DNA of 64,000 nt, from assembly GCA_003439945.1 (NCBI GenBank), contig QVRM01005923.1:1-64000 (forward strand), written 5' to 3'. Position numbers and translations under genes: made by a program. The notes under the pieces were generated by a model. That model worked only from the letters and a program-made list of their open reading frames with translations. It ran no database searches and was not told the origin of the DNA. This stretch comes from Dermanyssus gallinae (Eukaryota; Arthropoda; Arachnida; Mesostigmata; Dermanyssidae). Below, piece after piece: positions 23,690 to 39,830 of this stretch; within the stretch, counting starts at the first letter, position 1, and every line of letters starts with the position of its first letter.

Positions 23690-24085
23690 GCTCTTGGAAA
23701 AAGAAGGCTAGCTACACCCTTGAAGCCGAGAAGGGGACAGCTTGACTTACCGCCCTTTAAGTATGCTATTTTGCTAATCCAAAACAAATGAACACAATAC
23801 CAACGGACAACTAGTAGCATAGATAGAAACCAGCACGGTTTCCGAGCCCGACACTCCACACAATCGGCTATCAGCAAAGTTCGAAATATAGTTGAAACAC
23901 AAGGAAATGCGCCGAGAACAAACCAATCGCATTATCCGGCCACCCTCTTTGATGTCAAAAACGCGTTTACCACGCTTGCGTAGGACGTCATAAAGAGAAC
24001 ACTTGTAAACGAAGGCGTGTCCCCTAGTTACGACGCATCCGAGCGTCGGACCTAAAATACCGAGCATCTATGTACGAATGCGTAG
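23690..24085 (+). pseudogene. LINE reverse transcriptase fragment (R1-like)
   Basis: Plus strand. NQHGFRARHSTQSAIS (23838-23885) is the RT QxGFRxxxST motif, and ATLFDVKNAFTTLA (23938-23980) is motif A, with one catalytic Asp still present. DVIKRTLVNEGVSPSY follows. A stop lies after TTLA and another upstream at 23790. The DVKNAF form is that of R1/LOA/I-type LINEs. Motif B and YADD are absent, so this is a short remnant. Confidence 0.78.
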
Positions 24086-24089
24086 CCAG

Positions 24090-24591
24090 CCACTCCTTTC
24101 CCCTTCTTGGGGTGCCCGCAGTTTAAGACATAGAATGGTCACATACTTTCGTAAGCTTCGCGGCGAAAACAACACGTCACCGGTCAACCGAAAAGGAATT
24201 ATTGCCATTTAATCACTAGGAATTAAGTTTTGACGAAAATCGGGGTTAAAAAAGACTGTACGGTGGTTAATGATTGGTCTGGGACTGGTGGATCTCAAGG
24301 AGCACTTCAAAGGGGGAGACCACAGTATTTCGCAATTTTTTCTCTTGCCTACTGTGACAAAATGCCCGAAGAGCATAGAAAGACCTCAATGCTATTGACA
24401 AGTAATTTAAAAACATAATCCAGATATCCGCAACTAAGCTTGTACTTATGTCTCAAAAAATGCACTGATGATGACTCAGCTTTACGGAACATTATAATAA
24501 AATGCTGTTCTTTATGTATAGTAAGTATAATATTTGTACGTTGGAAGTACACTATTCATCGGTGTATATTTTAAAATCGTTGCAACCCCTG

Positions 24592-24631
<40 letters not shown>

Positions 24632-27600
24632 CGACTGCGTATTTTGCCTTGCGTATTGTGGGAGAGCAGCTTGTCAGACACTTTGGGTTATTGAAGTGCA
24701 GGTGATATGTCGACTTATGTTATTGTTTGGTAAATTAATATTTCCTAACTAAGCTATTCTTTTTGCTTCCTAACGAAACATATATATATATATATATATA
24801 TTGGCCCGTCCATATTTCCCCCGAGTGACACTTAGGACAGTCCTCTAAAGAGCCCGCATCAGTTTGCAGCGATTTTCTCCCACCGATAGTAACGGACTAA
24901 AGTCTATCCAATAGGTGACGGCAGCTGTTTGACAGCTGTACGGAACCTCTTTGGCACATTTCTGCGATAGTCATGTCTTAAGATGCTTTCTCAAATCGCG
25001 GAGTCTACACTGCAAATCCTTCACCCAAATTTTTATTGTCGATTTTAAATAGTTAGGCGTGTAGTAGGAAAGCTGGTATGTTGCTAGCCAAGTTTGTCTT
25101 GGTAATTCGCAAGCAATAGTAGGCTGTGGGAAACGGCAATGTATAAACGTGCGCTAGTGGAATTTAGACATGGGAAGAGATATGTTTCATCTAATCAAAT
25201 TTAGAGTAACGTACAAACTGGTCTTTTATAAGCAAAAATAGTGAGACTAGAGAGGGTGTGTGCATATATAAGGTAATTATATACACATATATAGACACTG
25301 TAAATATTTGCATATTTTTAACCACCTAAAGACCATTTCAGATATCTTTGTGTTATTTCAGATGTGCATCATACCAGCCCATGCATATTTGTGTAAAGAG
25401 GGACCACCCATATTGGTATCTGCAAGTGTACACAAAACGTTATTTATGTATTACGAAAATTACGGCATTATACTATAGGAAAGTACGCGCTTAGAACTGG
25501 ATCAGCTGTAAGCCTCAATCACATCCAAATGTTAGAGATTTAACTTAAAAGAAATAATGCAGAAGAAGGAACGTATTTAAATTTATAAATAAATAAATAA
25601 ATAAAATATATGAAGAAAACAATAAGCGTATATGTCTATATATTGTTTAGTACGCATGAGCGTAATGGGGTAACGGAATAAATTTGCATGATACAAACTT
25701 CAGTATTTAAAATCCTAGATACAACTATCTCCAATAACAATTGGAACAAAAGTATTACTCGTGAGATGCGCACTAAAGCTTTTCGTTTTTCAACCGCGAA
25801 TGGCAAAATTTCAAGGTTTTAAAAGAAAAGGTTAAAAAAGACTTTCTTTAAAAAAAAGATTAGTACATTTGCCTATCATTGGCCAGTGTTAAACGATTTG
25901 CAGACGAAAGAGAATTTTCTTCCAAAGACGCTGCTGCGTGTATACCGAGTCATTGTCTCGCAATTGCTCACTTACATATTCTCCGGTCAGCTATATCGGC
26001 ATGCTACTTATCCAGGGTTTTACCGTAACACCTAAACAAGGAATTGAACTGAACCTATTGAAAAAAAAACTTACTTTTACGGGTTCGCGACTCTCTCACG
26101 CACTACTGACTAATGATTTGTACTTTAAACTATAGTTTTGCACTCAAAATATAGATATATTTCTGAAGGTTGGCTTTATTAAATCAGTGCACGTATTGTT
26201 TATATATTAATAATATATATAATACCGTATTGTTCCGCAGCTCGCAAATATTTTTTGGTCAAACATGAATTGAATCGAATTACATTTTAATTTGGTCATG
26301 TTTCCAATATATTCGCAGGATTGTATTCATATCAGTATGCCAGGAATGTCGAATCCCTTCTGCTCTGCTAAGTCGTCTGGTATAGTCTAATCTTGATGCT
26401 TTGATATAGTACCCTCAATGCATGCGTCTTTTACAATGTATTCACTACGCAAATGTCATGTAATTAATTCGTAATTTTGTTCAGTTTTTATTCGTTTTTT
26501 TACTATGTTGTTACCAGTTTCTCTAGTAGTTCGCCTTGTATACGGGGGGACTTTTGGAAGTGACAAGCTAAAGTGAAATGTATTTCAGTGGCCATTGCAA
26601 GGCTCATCGGGTCTATGGGTTGGCTATGCTCAGTAATGTCAAGCTCCATAATGCGCCAAATCTAGGCGAAGACTTGATGGTACTTGTGTATGGCGTGGAA
26701 TGTTCGTCTGAAACACTTTCGGGTGCCTACGCTTATGAACGTTTACTTGTTTCGTAGAAGCATTGAACAAAAGCGTTGTTATATACTGCGCACAGTAATA
26801 TAAGTGAAAACTGTCCGACTTGAACCTAAAGCAGGCCCACGTATTGGCCACGGCTAGGATTTCAGTTATGGATGGAAGTGCGTTTTATCGAATTACCCTT
26901 TTCCTGAATTGCAGCCTCAATGATGTTTCTATTGTGCGCAATTTGGCGTTGCAGCGAATGCTCATGACTAGTGAAATCAGCAATGACTAGTGAAATCGAT
27001 TTCGAACACATTTCGAACGCCACACGCTTTGAGGCCATCGTGAAGGCAGTTCAAAATGACTGCGTTTAATGAATGTCATAGAAAACGTGAATGGTACGTT
27101 TAACGTCGCGTGTATATTTAAAGAGAACAGTTATGAACTGCGAGGGCTAACTAAAAGAAACGTGTAATTCCTACTTCTGTGGTGCTTTTACGCCATGATA
27201 AATTCTGTTAAGGAGACTAATGCGGTTAGGAATATCAACAAGCGGCCGAACGATTAGACAAAGATACAAGTCATTAAGAAGCTACCGCTAATAGACCAAC
27301 TTATATAACGTGGTCGCTTAAAAACTCCATACACTTGAAAAAGATGGCTCAGATTACCCTATTCAAACTATATAGCGATACACGTTTGTGAGAGGTAGAG
27401 GAAGAAATATGCATCTAGATCTACGATTGTTGATCCTATATGCGGATTCCCCAAGCACGCATCGATCACCTATATGCTGATTAACGAACCAACTTTGTAT
27501 AAAAAATCTTCAACCAAGTTAATAATAAACCTTGATCTAACCAAGGCCATATTTGTGAGGCACGTATCTTGCATTATCGAACTGACAACCGTTTCCTTTG

Positions 27601-27895
27601 CTTAATATGGATCGTGCATGTTTTCACCAACCTATTTTGCATCAAAATAACGAAATTTGATTTTAAACGCAAATAATTATTCAAAATACAAATCAATGGT
27701 TTTAAAGAATTAAAGTTCATATATAAATTCTCACAAACAAATGATCGTTTTATTTTCTGACATGTTAATTTACTTTCGAGATTGCGTGCTTTAGAATTTT
27801 GCACGCATCAATCAAAACATAAAGGCATGAATTTGCAAAAGCTATTTACTGAAGAAACTGCGTATGACGCTGCAACACCTCGTACGGTATTACGA
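24090..27895. other. No recognisable gene; microsatellites
   Basis: 3.8 kb of AT-rich DNA. (TA)n tracts lie at 24593-24625 and 24780-24801, a (TAAA)n run at 25583-25604, and a small direct repeat of ATGACTAGTGAAATC at 26964-26999. A frame near 25935-26000 reads LLRVYRVIVSQLLTYI, faintly like a LINE thumb segment, but I do not call it. Confidence 0.5.
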
Positions 27896-27897
27896 AG

Positions 27898-28336
27898 GTG
27901 ATGCTCATTGTCTTTTGCGACGCTCAAGGTTCTATACTCATCGAATTCCTCGAGCACGAGAAAATAATAAACAGTGACATACACTGTGAGACACTTCGTG
28001 GCCTACGCAATGCACGGCCTGGGCTGCTCATGAAGAGAGTGACTCTGCTGCACAATAACGCGCGTCCACGGTGCTCTATGGTCGTATAGAGTGTACTGGC
28101 CAAGTTCAAGTGGATCGAGCGTCCGCCCATAGCTCGAACATGTCGCCCTGCGACTTTTATCAATTTGGTCCGCTAAAAAACACCTCAAAAGGGGGCGCTT
28201 CAACTCGGACGACGAACTGAAGGACATCGTGGAGGACTGGCTCTTGTCACAGCCGAAGGAATTCTGGGAACAGGGAATCTTTCGGCTTTTGAGGCCGTGC
28301 GATAGTTGTGCTCAGGCCTCTGGTGATTACTTTTGA
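27898..28336 (+). mobile_element. Mariner relic, catalytic C-terminal half
   Basis: Plus-strand fossil. VMLIVFCDAQGSILIEFL (27898 on) is the mariner strand after the first catalytic Asp. LLHNNARPR near 28050 is the second-Asp box with Asp changed to Asn. MSPCDFYQFGPLK near 28140 holds the third Asp. Then RFNSDDELKDIVEDWLLSQ and PKEFWEQGIFRLL run to ASGDYF and a natural stop at 28334. A stop after the second box and two frameshifts disable it. The helix-turn-helix half is missing or unreadable. It differs in sequence from the other mariners in the window. Confidence 0.87.
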
Positions 28337-28339
28337 ACA

Positions 28340-31315
28340 AAAACTTTATTTATATATCTATAATGTAGATTCCTGCGATTTCATTTGAGTACCCTTCATA
28401 CTTTATGAGAAAGCCGTTTTTTTTGTCAAAATAACATTTTTTGGGTATCTAAATGTGAGCATAACTCACTATGTTTCGTACGCATTCAATCCAATCAGTC
28501 AAATTTGATTGCCCAACTTTTGTAAATGTGCGTCTGTGGGCTCTCGGCATCGTTGCTGGAATGCATGATCGTTCAGGGACACAAGTAGAGACAACTATTA
28601 TATGACAGATACAGGCTCTCGATATATAGGCAATGATACAAAAACAGAGACAACAGTTGCGAAGTTGGCGAAGTAAACCAGTTGTCACTCAACACGGTGC
28701 TGCGGTCAATCAGATAAACGTTCCAACAAATCACTAACAACGCTTTCGATCCTTTTCGTCCCTTGCCGGATAGCCCGGTTTGCTCTTCTAACGCGCATCG
28801 CTATATCGTCGTTGTCAAACGGGCCAGGCAAAACAGTAGTAGCAGCGACTCGACGTGTCAGAGACTTCGAGGGCGACGATTGTCTACCTCCTCTGCTGGA
28901 CAACGACGCCTTGCCCAGCACGACATGGAAGACACGGTGGCTTGCAGGAAAAGCATGAAGGCCAATGAGCGCGCCATTTCGTACGTCCCGTCTAAAGAGC
29001 CCGGCAGGGGCCCGGACTGCTCCCGTTTCGGCCTGACGATTTCCCTTCTCGAGTTGGCCGTTGGGTTTTGCTGCCCTGCTCCCTCGTTCGGCATCCGCCC
29101 AAAAGCAACGAGGCCCAATTTCTCGCCGATCTTTCCTGCCGATCTTTCGTGCCGATCGTGGTCTTCCCTCTGAAGGCAATCGAGACAAGATGACAAGTCC
29201 TTTCCCGTGCGCTCGTGCAGGATCCCGTCGGACGTGGAGACAGCCTGCGGTGGTTGCCCTCTCCGGCGAGTGCTACCCTTCTCCGCAAGTCTGGGCCGCC
29301 GCACGCCACCGCTGCCGGCTGCTGCTGTCTGACAACGGGCCGCCTGGCCGCGCCGTGTCAGACCAAGCCTTGCCGGCAAAGCGTTTGCACGTGTGTGAGC
29401 GTGTGGGTGCGCGCGTGATACCGTGCAAGAGAAGACGTCAACGGAACGGTGGTGACAGTAGCGGTTTGCCGGCTAACGCTGGCGAGAGCGGTCGTGACGA
29501 CGTGCATGCGGATACTCCAACAAAGCCTAGAAGAAAAATGCCACAGAGGAATAAGGAAAAAGAGCAGGACACAGCAATTTCAGCCACACTATACCAACAA
29601 CCGTACCCGTAGTCAGTAACATCAACAACAACAACAACAACAATACAACAACAATAATAAAAACGACGACAACGACGACGACGACCGTAACAACGACAAG
29701 ACTGACAGAAGCGAACGTAATGCAAACAAAAGCGGGAGTTGCTTTTTATCATCGCCTCAAGCCAAATGGTAGAGTGACAGCGACAATGCGTATCAACCTA
29801 TCATGAGGATTTTCGTACGCGCGTTGAGTTCGCTTGTTGTGTGATGTGACGAGCACAGCCGAAATTGATGGATGATGACACAAACCAGGTGAAGAGCGTG
29901 AAGAGCGGCGGGTGTCGATGGAGGGACGTGGTTTATGTCTGCATTATCACCGCAAAGGATAGTGTGCGATCACTTAGAATAGTAGAACAGAGAGACGTCA
30001 GGCAGGAGAAGCGGCAAGGATATCTGAAGTCGTACTACATTCGGACGATAAGTGGACGAGTAGAGATGAGGTGAGCGGACGAGAGCAGGATTTTGCAAAG
30101 GTCTGTTTTAGTGTCTGTCAAGCTCCGTCGAAGAGCCTGTTCCGGTGGTGCCAAATTGTGCGACCAATATCATAGGCATCGCTAGAAATTTGCCGCTTAC
30201 GGTGTTGAGTTCAAGTCAGCGGCCAGAGTCGACCAGCCACTACGAACGAACAGCGAATACAGGATACAAAGCGTAGAGGAAATAGCAGCAAAGGAAATAG
30301 TGCGACGGAAGCGGCGGACGGCACCACCTGAACCAGGTAAGGAGATCAGCATTCATATCGCTGCACGTCGTCGCACGAACGCTCCGAAGAGCTCATGCAG
30401 AGCTTATCGACAAGATTGGGTTAAGCTTAGAAGCACGAGAATAGCTCATGTGATTGACTACGGTACCCACTACGACTACCGGTACTGCATCTTCTGCTAT
30501 TTCTGTTACTATTACCGCAGCCATCGCGCGGTGCTCATAGGAAATAGTGTACGTCGCATCCTGGATATATATATAGTACATTATTGCACATATTCTCGTC
30601 TATGATGTACGTTCTCCTTTCGGTGTAAGTGCACTTTGAAGGCCGTACAGCTACACGGGACGCATTGAGCGTGCGTAACAGTTGGATACCTAGAGCCCTA
30701 TTTTCCGCCGCCAAACGTCAACCGCATGTTCAGATATATCAAGCATTTGCGATGGTGCATTGTGCCGCCCCTTCGGAAGCAGGAACGAAAACCGCGGCGT
30801 TATCTCTGCAAAGTTGTCTCCTTTATCTAGATTACTCCGCCAAACAACAAAATTGCTAAAACAGATTTTATATGTCTGATACGCTTTTACGGACAACAGA
30901 AACAGCTGTAAGCTTTCTAGTTGCCAAGTTCATTCAAACTTGTGTAAACACAAGAAGGGTGTCGCAAGCTAAGACCGTTACGTATGTAAATAGGCAGATT
31001 ATCCTTTTTAAGTTCAGCTAGATAAATAAAGCCAACCAGCGGTGGAGACAGAAAACAAACGCCAAAGCTCTCACCGCACTAACATCTGTCGACAAGGCCT
31101 TGTACGGCCTGGGCCTGTGGCATGTATTTTGCCCTCACTGCGGTTATGTCGTCGGGCTAACTCAAAGATTTAGACCAGCAAAAAAAAACAAATACGATTT
31201 GCCGTTATTCGCGCGCATCCCCGTACACTTCTGTATGACAATTCTTTCTCACCTATATGTCTTTCTCTCTCGTTTTCTACGTTCCACAGCACACGACGAT
31301 CATGTGATGTGACGC
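28340..31315. other. GC-rich block and low-complexity DNA, no gene supported
   Basis: 28750-29420 is GC- and CpG-rich, with open frames of 105-183 codons in both directions, which is what GC-rich random DNA gives. (CAA)n at 29622-29643 and (GAC)n at 29664-29690 follow. Good 5' splice-site matches occur at 30063 (AGGTGAGC) and 30336 (CAGGTAAGG). A first exon or 5' leader is possible, but no domain supports one. Confidence 0.45.
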
Positions 31316-31317
31316 TT

Positions 31318-31377
31318 GATCGATGGCGATAATCGATGCGTGATTATCGCCATCGATCACGATGGCGATAATCACGC
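31318..31377. repeat. Nested perfect inverted repeats (hairpin)
   Basis: GATCGATGGCGATAATC (31318-31334) is perfectly inverted at 31342-31358 around a 7-nt loop. A second, overlapping pair, GCGTGATTATCGCCATCG (31338-31355) and CGATGGCGATAATCACGC (31360-31377), has 18-bp arms and a 4-nt loop. The same 14-mer core thus occurs three times in alternating orientation. Confidence 0.95.
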
Positions 31378-31379
31378 AA

Positions 31380-34300
31380 AAGGCTCTTTCCTTCACCTTT
31401 TCACACATTACCGATACTGCATTTAAGACGTCGCTCTTGGCTTACTCATTAGCATCAGGTAGATCTAGCCAAGATCACTACTATGAGTACCACTAAGAGC
31501 ACTGTCCAGGACTTAGTGGTTCTCTTGCGAGAAGAATCTACTCCTGAGTCCTCCTTCGAGCAAATACAGACGTAGCGGGCTCAACACGCTGACGCCGCCA
31601 AAAACAACAACTACGTCAACCGCGGTGCCGATTATGGCCAGACCGTTCGGTCAACCTATACTCGAATGTAGGCCCCAAGGGCACGCACTGTTTGCGCAGT
31701 GCCCGTGGTTGCCCGTGACGCTGGAGGGGTAGGCCAATGTATATATATATATATATATATATTAGCGTGTGTACAAGCATACTACATACGGGGATACATA
31801 CGTCATATCTATATATTGCCGTCGAAGTAAATGACATTCCGACAACGCTCAAACTGTATACCAGACCATTCAATCGATTGATTCAAAATGCCATGAATCC
31901 GTCAGTAGAAGTAGGCCGCTATTCTAGCTAAGCTGAGTGAGCTGCGTTTTTTTTTCGCGGACGGGTAATCATAGCCGAACGAAGCGCTGTTTATCTCTGC
32001 GACAGACAGCCGACCGGAAGACGCCGAGAACGGCAATGTCCATTACGCGAGGCGAGCGCAATACCGATAGCTTTGCGATGACTCCCAGCTGGGATCAAGA
32101 CGCGCGGCGCTCGTGTATCTTTCACATGTGCTCCCACCACTACGTAGGAGCCCCGGCGTCCACAAGAAGTTGTCTTTTCTTAGATCCTGGCCAGGCTTGG
32201 CTGCTGGCTGCTCGATGTTGTTTCGGCCAGCGTTCAAACTACCGATGCAGTCGGCGATTTGGCAGTCAGCAACGTCAATTGCTAATCAATAAAGTATGAG
32301 CAGAACAGACAGCGTCTGCTGCCAGCGATGTCTCAACCTAGTGTGGTGTGCGAAAATCAACTTACCTATATTTCTGGCTACGCGGGAACTAACTTATCTA
32401 TAGGTCTGGATGCGCGAAAACGAACTTATCTATAGGTTCGGCTACGTAATGCTCGACGATGATATCGATGTCGGCGATAAGCAGTGATGCACCCGAGCGA
32501 CGCGCGCTCGCCAAACGCATCCTATCTCAGCGTCTGAGCTCAAGCAAGTGCTAAGGCACTTTGCCCATTTGGCCAAAAAACACCACGACACTGGTTTCGA
32601 CTGCCGACTAAGAGAAAATCTGACGATTCGAGATTTTGCTATCGCAACATCGAAGGCGGCTCCTATGCACTATACTTGCTATTCTAGGCCATATGGCCAA
32701 GTCGCCACCTTAACTCGGAAGATTTCTTTCGGCTTAGCGGTTGGCCTCTTCTTAGCGAACAGCTGCACACTGCCAGTTTAGTTATGCGCTGCACTTTAGC
32801 ACTTCAGCTATAGTAACGATTTTTGATAGTGTTCGACGGTTCAGTCATTCTTTGCCCTTCGTTGCATGCATTTATATCGATAAAGAGTGCATTTGTATAA
32901 AAAATAAGTTAAGAACAAGCTGTCCAGAATTTAGGCAAACAATGCGGAATATGAATACATAAAGTAAACCTTGAAAAACAGATAGTATGCTTGCAGAAAT
33001 GCTAGCAACCGCCAATACATTCATTGACGTCTAAACTGAGTCGGAGTGGTCCAGCCCATGACTGCAACATCGTGAAGAATGGCACAGCTTCTTGAGCACT
33101 TGCAAATACTTAAAAACATACAGCATCTGCTCTGAGTAGTGTGTTCAATAGAGGGAGGCTTGCGTCGTCACCTGTATGCAATTCATGGTGGCAATGAGCG
33201 TTATAATAATAACCGGCACTATATCAAGAGACATTCTGCAAGGGGCAAGCCAAAACAACTACAGATTCGTGGGGCAATAGGTACCGAGGTTTTGTTTTGA
33301 AAGAGCAGCAATGTCTATTGGGAGAGATATCTAGATATGATGCGGACGTGGTAGCGAGGACCAGGAAACGCTTAGTATGGTCTGAAAGTAGTAGTGGCGA
33401 CAATAAACTGCTTGACATTTAAATACAGTTTGCATACGCCCAAAAAATATTTACACAGTATTATAAACGATCGAAAAGTATAAATATTTGATAACTTTTG
33501 TGGAGGGGACGCACTTTGCGGCTTTTTTAGATCCACCCCTTTGAAACAATCCTCTGAACAGTGGAACCGAGAAAAGTCGCGGAACACAATCAAAGGGGTC
33601 ACAGGTGGCCAGAAGAAGCCTCATAGCTTTGCAAGGCACTACCTCCAGACATGCTCAAAAATGGCATGCGACATCGGGCGAGTAACCTCTGAAGTTATCT
33701 GTGTTACTCCAAGACAAGTCAGATTAGTTAAGTAACCAGCCTTAAGCGTAAGAGTAGCTTAAATGGAAGCTCCAACCACAATTTTTAGTTAGCCATTTAG
33801 TGAGCTCATACATTTTTCAACCGTTTCTATAATGTCGTTCTGTAACGAACGATTATTTGCGGAGACACAAGCAATCGATTTTATGTCCTCCTCGACAAGC
33901 AGCACTTTTTCTCTTTCTGCCAGTATTATACACATATTCATCCTGAGAATGTAATCGAGACTCAGATATGCATACAAAGTACGGAAGGTGCAGCTTCTGG
34001 ACAGGACAGGGCAATTGACTTCATGAAAACTCAGTTCTACCAGTACCCGAATATTTGCGCAGTTTATAGGCAGAAACAAAGAAGTGACAGATCGCTGCCG
34101 CTGCGCTGTCGTCTCCTAGAGAGCGACGGTCATCATGCAGAACCGAGTCCCATACTTCAGCGTCACCAGCTTTGTAGGATGAAACATGGGTATACGATGT
34201 AGTAGTAATTTAGTAAAGATATAAATAAAATTATGACGATAAAGTATACAGTAGGGAAATTACCAACATTTGAGATTATTGTCGGCAAAAATCGACTAAA

Positions 34301-35045
34301 TGTCCATGAGGGTAATAGGGGCGACCCCTACGAATACCAGACCAGATATGGGCGCGTAAATGATATTGCCTGAGTGACTTTCAGGGCCATTTCAGGAAAC
34401 TAGGATAGGTAATAATTGTTATTTCATGGAAGAACTATAGACTCGCAGGACATAATTAATTAGCCAACACACGACAAATGGACAGAGCAAACTTGCTTTA
34501 ATTCATCCGTATCCTAGGGTTGCATAAACGAGTGTTTACAACAAAGGGCATGAAATGGCTGACGCACTTACGCTAATTGAATTGACAATAGATTGAATTG
34601 CCGCATAAACTCATTGAGAGCTCAAGGTTTTTATTTTACGAGGCTATCAGAGCCTAATTGAGCTTTCGCGAGGAACGGAGCACACGCTTTATCAGAACCG
34701 TTATAATGAGGGGCCGGCATACAACGCTAGTGGATTGAGAAGTAACGACGTGAACGTGCAGCTACACAAAGAGAGCACTCATAACTCGTAAGATCACAGC
34801 TCATGGTCTTCACCACAAAATATGCGTGACGGTAAATTGTCTTGATATAGATGACTGTCTACAAGTATTGTGGTTGATTTTGATATCAAAGGTATTGACT
34901 GATGAGTTGGACCAAGACTGCCTCTGAAGCAGAGTGGTGGCTATATTTTTGGATATATACCATCTAAATATGGAGTCAATATTTGACATATATATATATA
35001 TATATACTGATGTTTATTGGTCAACATTGACTGCATATAATATTA
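31380..35045. other. No recognisable gene; short repeats
   Basis: (TA)n at 31740-31762 and 34988-35006, and an imperfect ~33-bp repeat at 32349-32444. Open frames of up to 120 codons (31937-32299) show no recognisable motif. Confidence 0.5.
32349..32444. repeat. Imperfect ~33-bp tandem repeat, three units
   Basis: Three degenerate units of the form GCGCGAAAACGAACTTATC plus TATAGGTTCGGCTA. They differ at several positions. Confidence 0.75.
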
Positions 35046-38485
<3,440 letters not shown>

Positions 38486-38489
38486 CAAT

Positions 38490-39125
38490 CAGGGTACACT
38501 TTTTCAATTTTTCTGCGCAGAAGGCAGTACCTGTAGTGTAGATTTTGGAGACGAATTCTAAGTTTCTATTTTGTTTAGATGCGCGATAGCCACAAAATGC
38601 CTCAGTGCTAAGCGGAAAACGGCTAAGCGTCAGATCTTTATGCATCGTTCTTATTCTTCGCAGTTCGGCTGCAAGTGTGGCCGAGACGTTCTTTGGCAAG
38701 CCTAGCATTTGTTTAATATAGCGCGACTTTATTTTGTCAAAGCTTTCTCATGTCATTTAGTGTAAGGTGCGCTTTTTTTTTTGAATGGATTATTTGTAAC
38801 AATCGACAATAATTGAGACGTAATACATTTTAGGCCATCCTTAAATCTTAATTACGCAGGTTACCTAGTAAGAATACCGTCGCTATTGCTTTTGCTTGAG
38901 CTTGGCTGATGTGCGTATTGAGAGAAAGTTAGGGAAACTCCGAAGTAGGTGAAGTGGTTGATTATCTCAAGAGGTCGGCCATTTATGTATATGTGTGTAT
39001 GTGATGGTGGTTTGCAATGCCGTACGATGCTTCTCGTCTGCTAAAACGCAAAATATTCGTTTTTGCTAAATTCATTGTCAAGCTGTTCTTCCTTCACTAG
39101 AGGCGCGCTCGTTAAGATATAAAAC
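38490..39125 (-). pseudogene. LINE relic related to the 45.9-kb element
   Basis: Minus-strand post-YADD region. NLAKTNILRFSRREA near 39070 (usual LxxNxxKTKxMxF), INGRPLEIINHFTYFGVSLT near 38970 (usual F.YLGV.lt), then after a badly decayed stretch IKSRYIKQMLGLPKNVSATL near 38720-38680. The last segment closely matches VKATFLKRVLGLPRNAQNRL in the intact 510-codon RT at 45.9 kb, so the two belong to the same family. Several frame changes and stops disable it. The catalytic domain itself is not present. Confidence 0.72.
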
Positions 39126-39494
39126 TGCAGTTGGTTTTAGGATGTTTGTAATGTGACGTCGGTATGGAATGCACAAGGGAATCTCAACTCGCTTAACACT
39201 TTTGAAACTTCCGCTATATGTAGGATAAAAGCAAGTGGCTGGCGAAGTCTGCTTGAGCTACGCCCGTGTTTTGAGTTATAATGTCTAATATATGTAGTGG
39301 TCTCCATTTGGTTTACTTATAAAAATGCTATAGGCTCGCATAGCGTGCAACAGAATGAACGTTCTGCATTTAATCCCAAACGTCTCCTCTATTGCCTTAT
39401 AATGTTTTCACGGCTAAACGAATAAGCCATTCAATTGTTATCTGTGTATCGTTAACCTCGTTAGTTTGATGCGAAAACTGTAAGCATTTTTCTA

Positions 39495-39578
39495 TTATAT
39501 ATATTTATATATATATATATATATATATAATTTATATATATATATTTATATTTATATATATAAGTGTCTTTCTCTTAA

Positions 39579-39637
<59 letters not shown>
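39495..39637. repeat. Two (TA)n tracts with TTTA interruptions
   Basis: 39495-39562 is (TA)n with TTTA interruptions; 39581-39637 is pure (TA)n. The second ends exactly at CAGGGTGTCCCAA. Confidence 0.95.
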
Positions 39638-39639
<2 letters not shown>

Positions 39640-39830
39640 GGTGTCCCAATTTGCGTGGCCAAAACGCTAGGGTATGGTCAAACTCGGTGAGAAAATCATT
39701 TTTGGCAATGGAAAGGGGGAGCGGAAATGCTTCGTATAGGAGTGAGATCATTTTTTTATTGTTATTTCAGGGGGGCTGTTCCGACATACGTTTGCAAAAT
39801 GCACTTACTGCGCCAGCCATGCGGAGAAGA
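39638..39830. mobile_element. Possible DNA-transposon end next to (TA)n
   Basis: CAGGGTGTCCCAATTTGCG directly follows a TA tract. CAGGGTGTCCCAA is a terminal sequence I associate with several arthropod DNA transposons. No partner end and no transposase are seen, so the right limit is arbitrary. Confidence 0.35.

Noticed and set aside
28706..29612. Overlapping 105-183-codon frames on both strands
   Set aside because: Long frames in both directions are expected in GC-rich DNA with few stop codons; no domain is seen.
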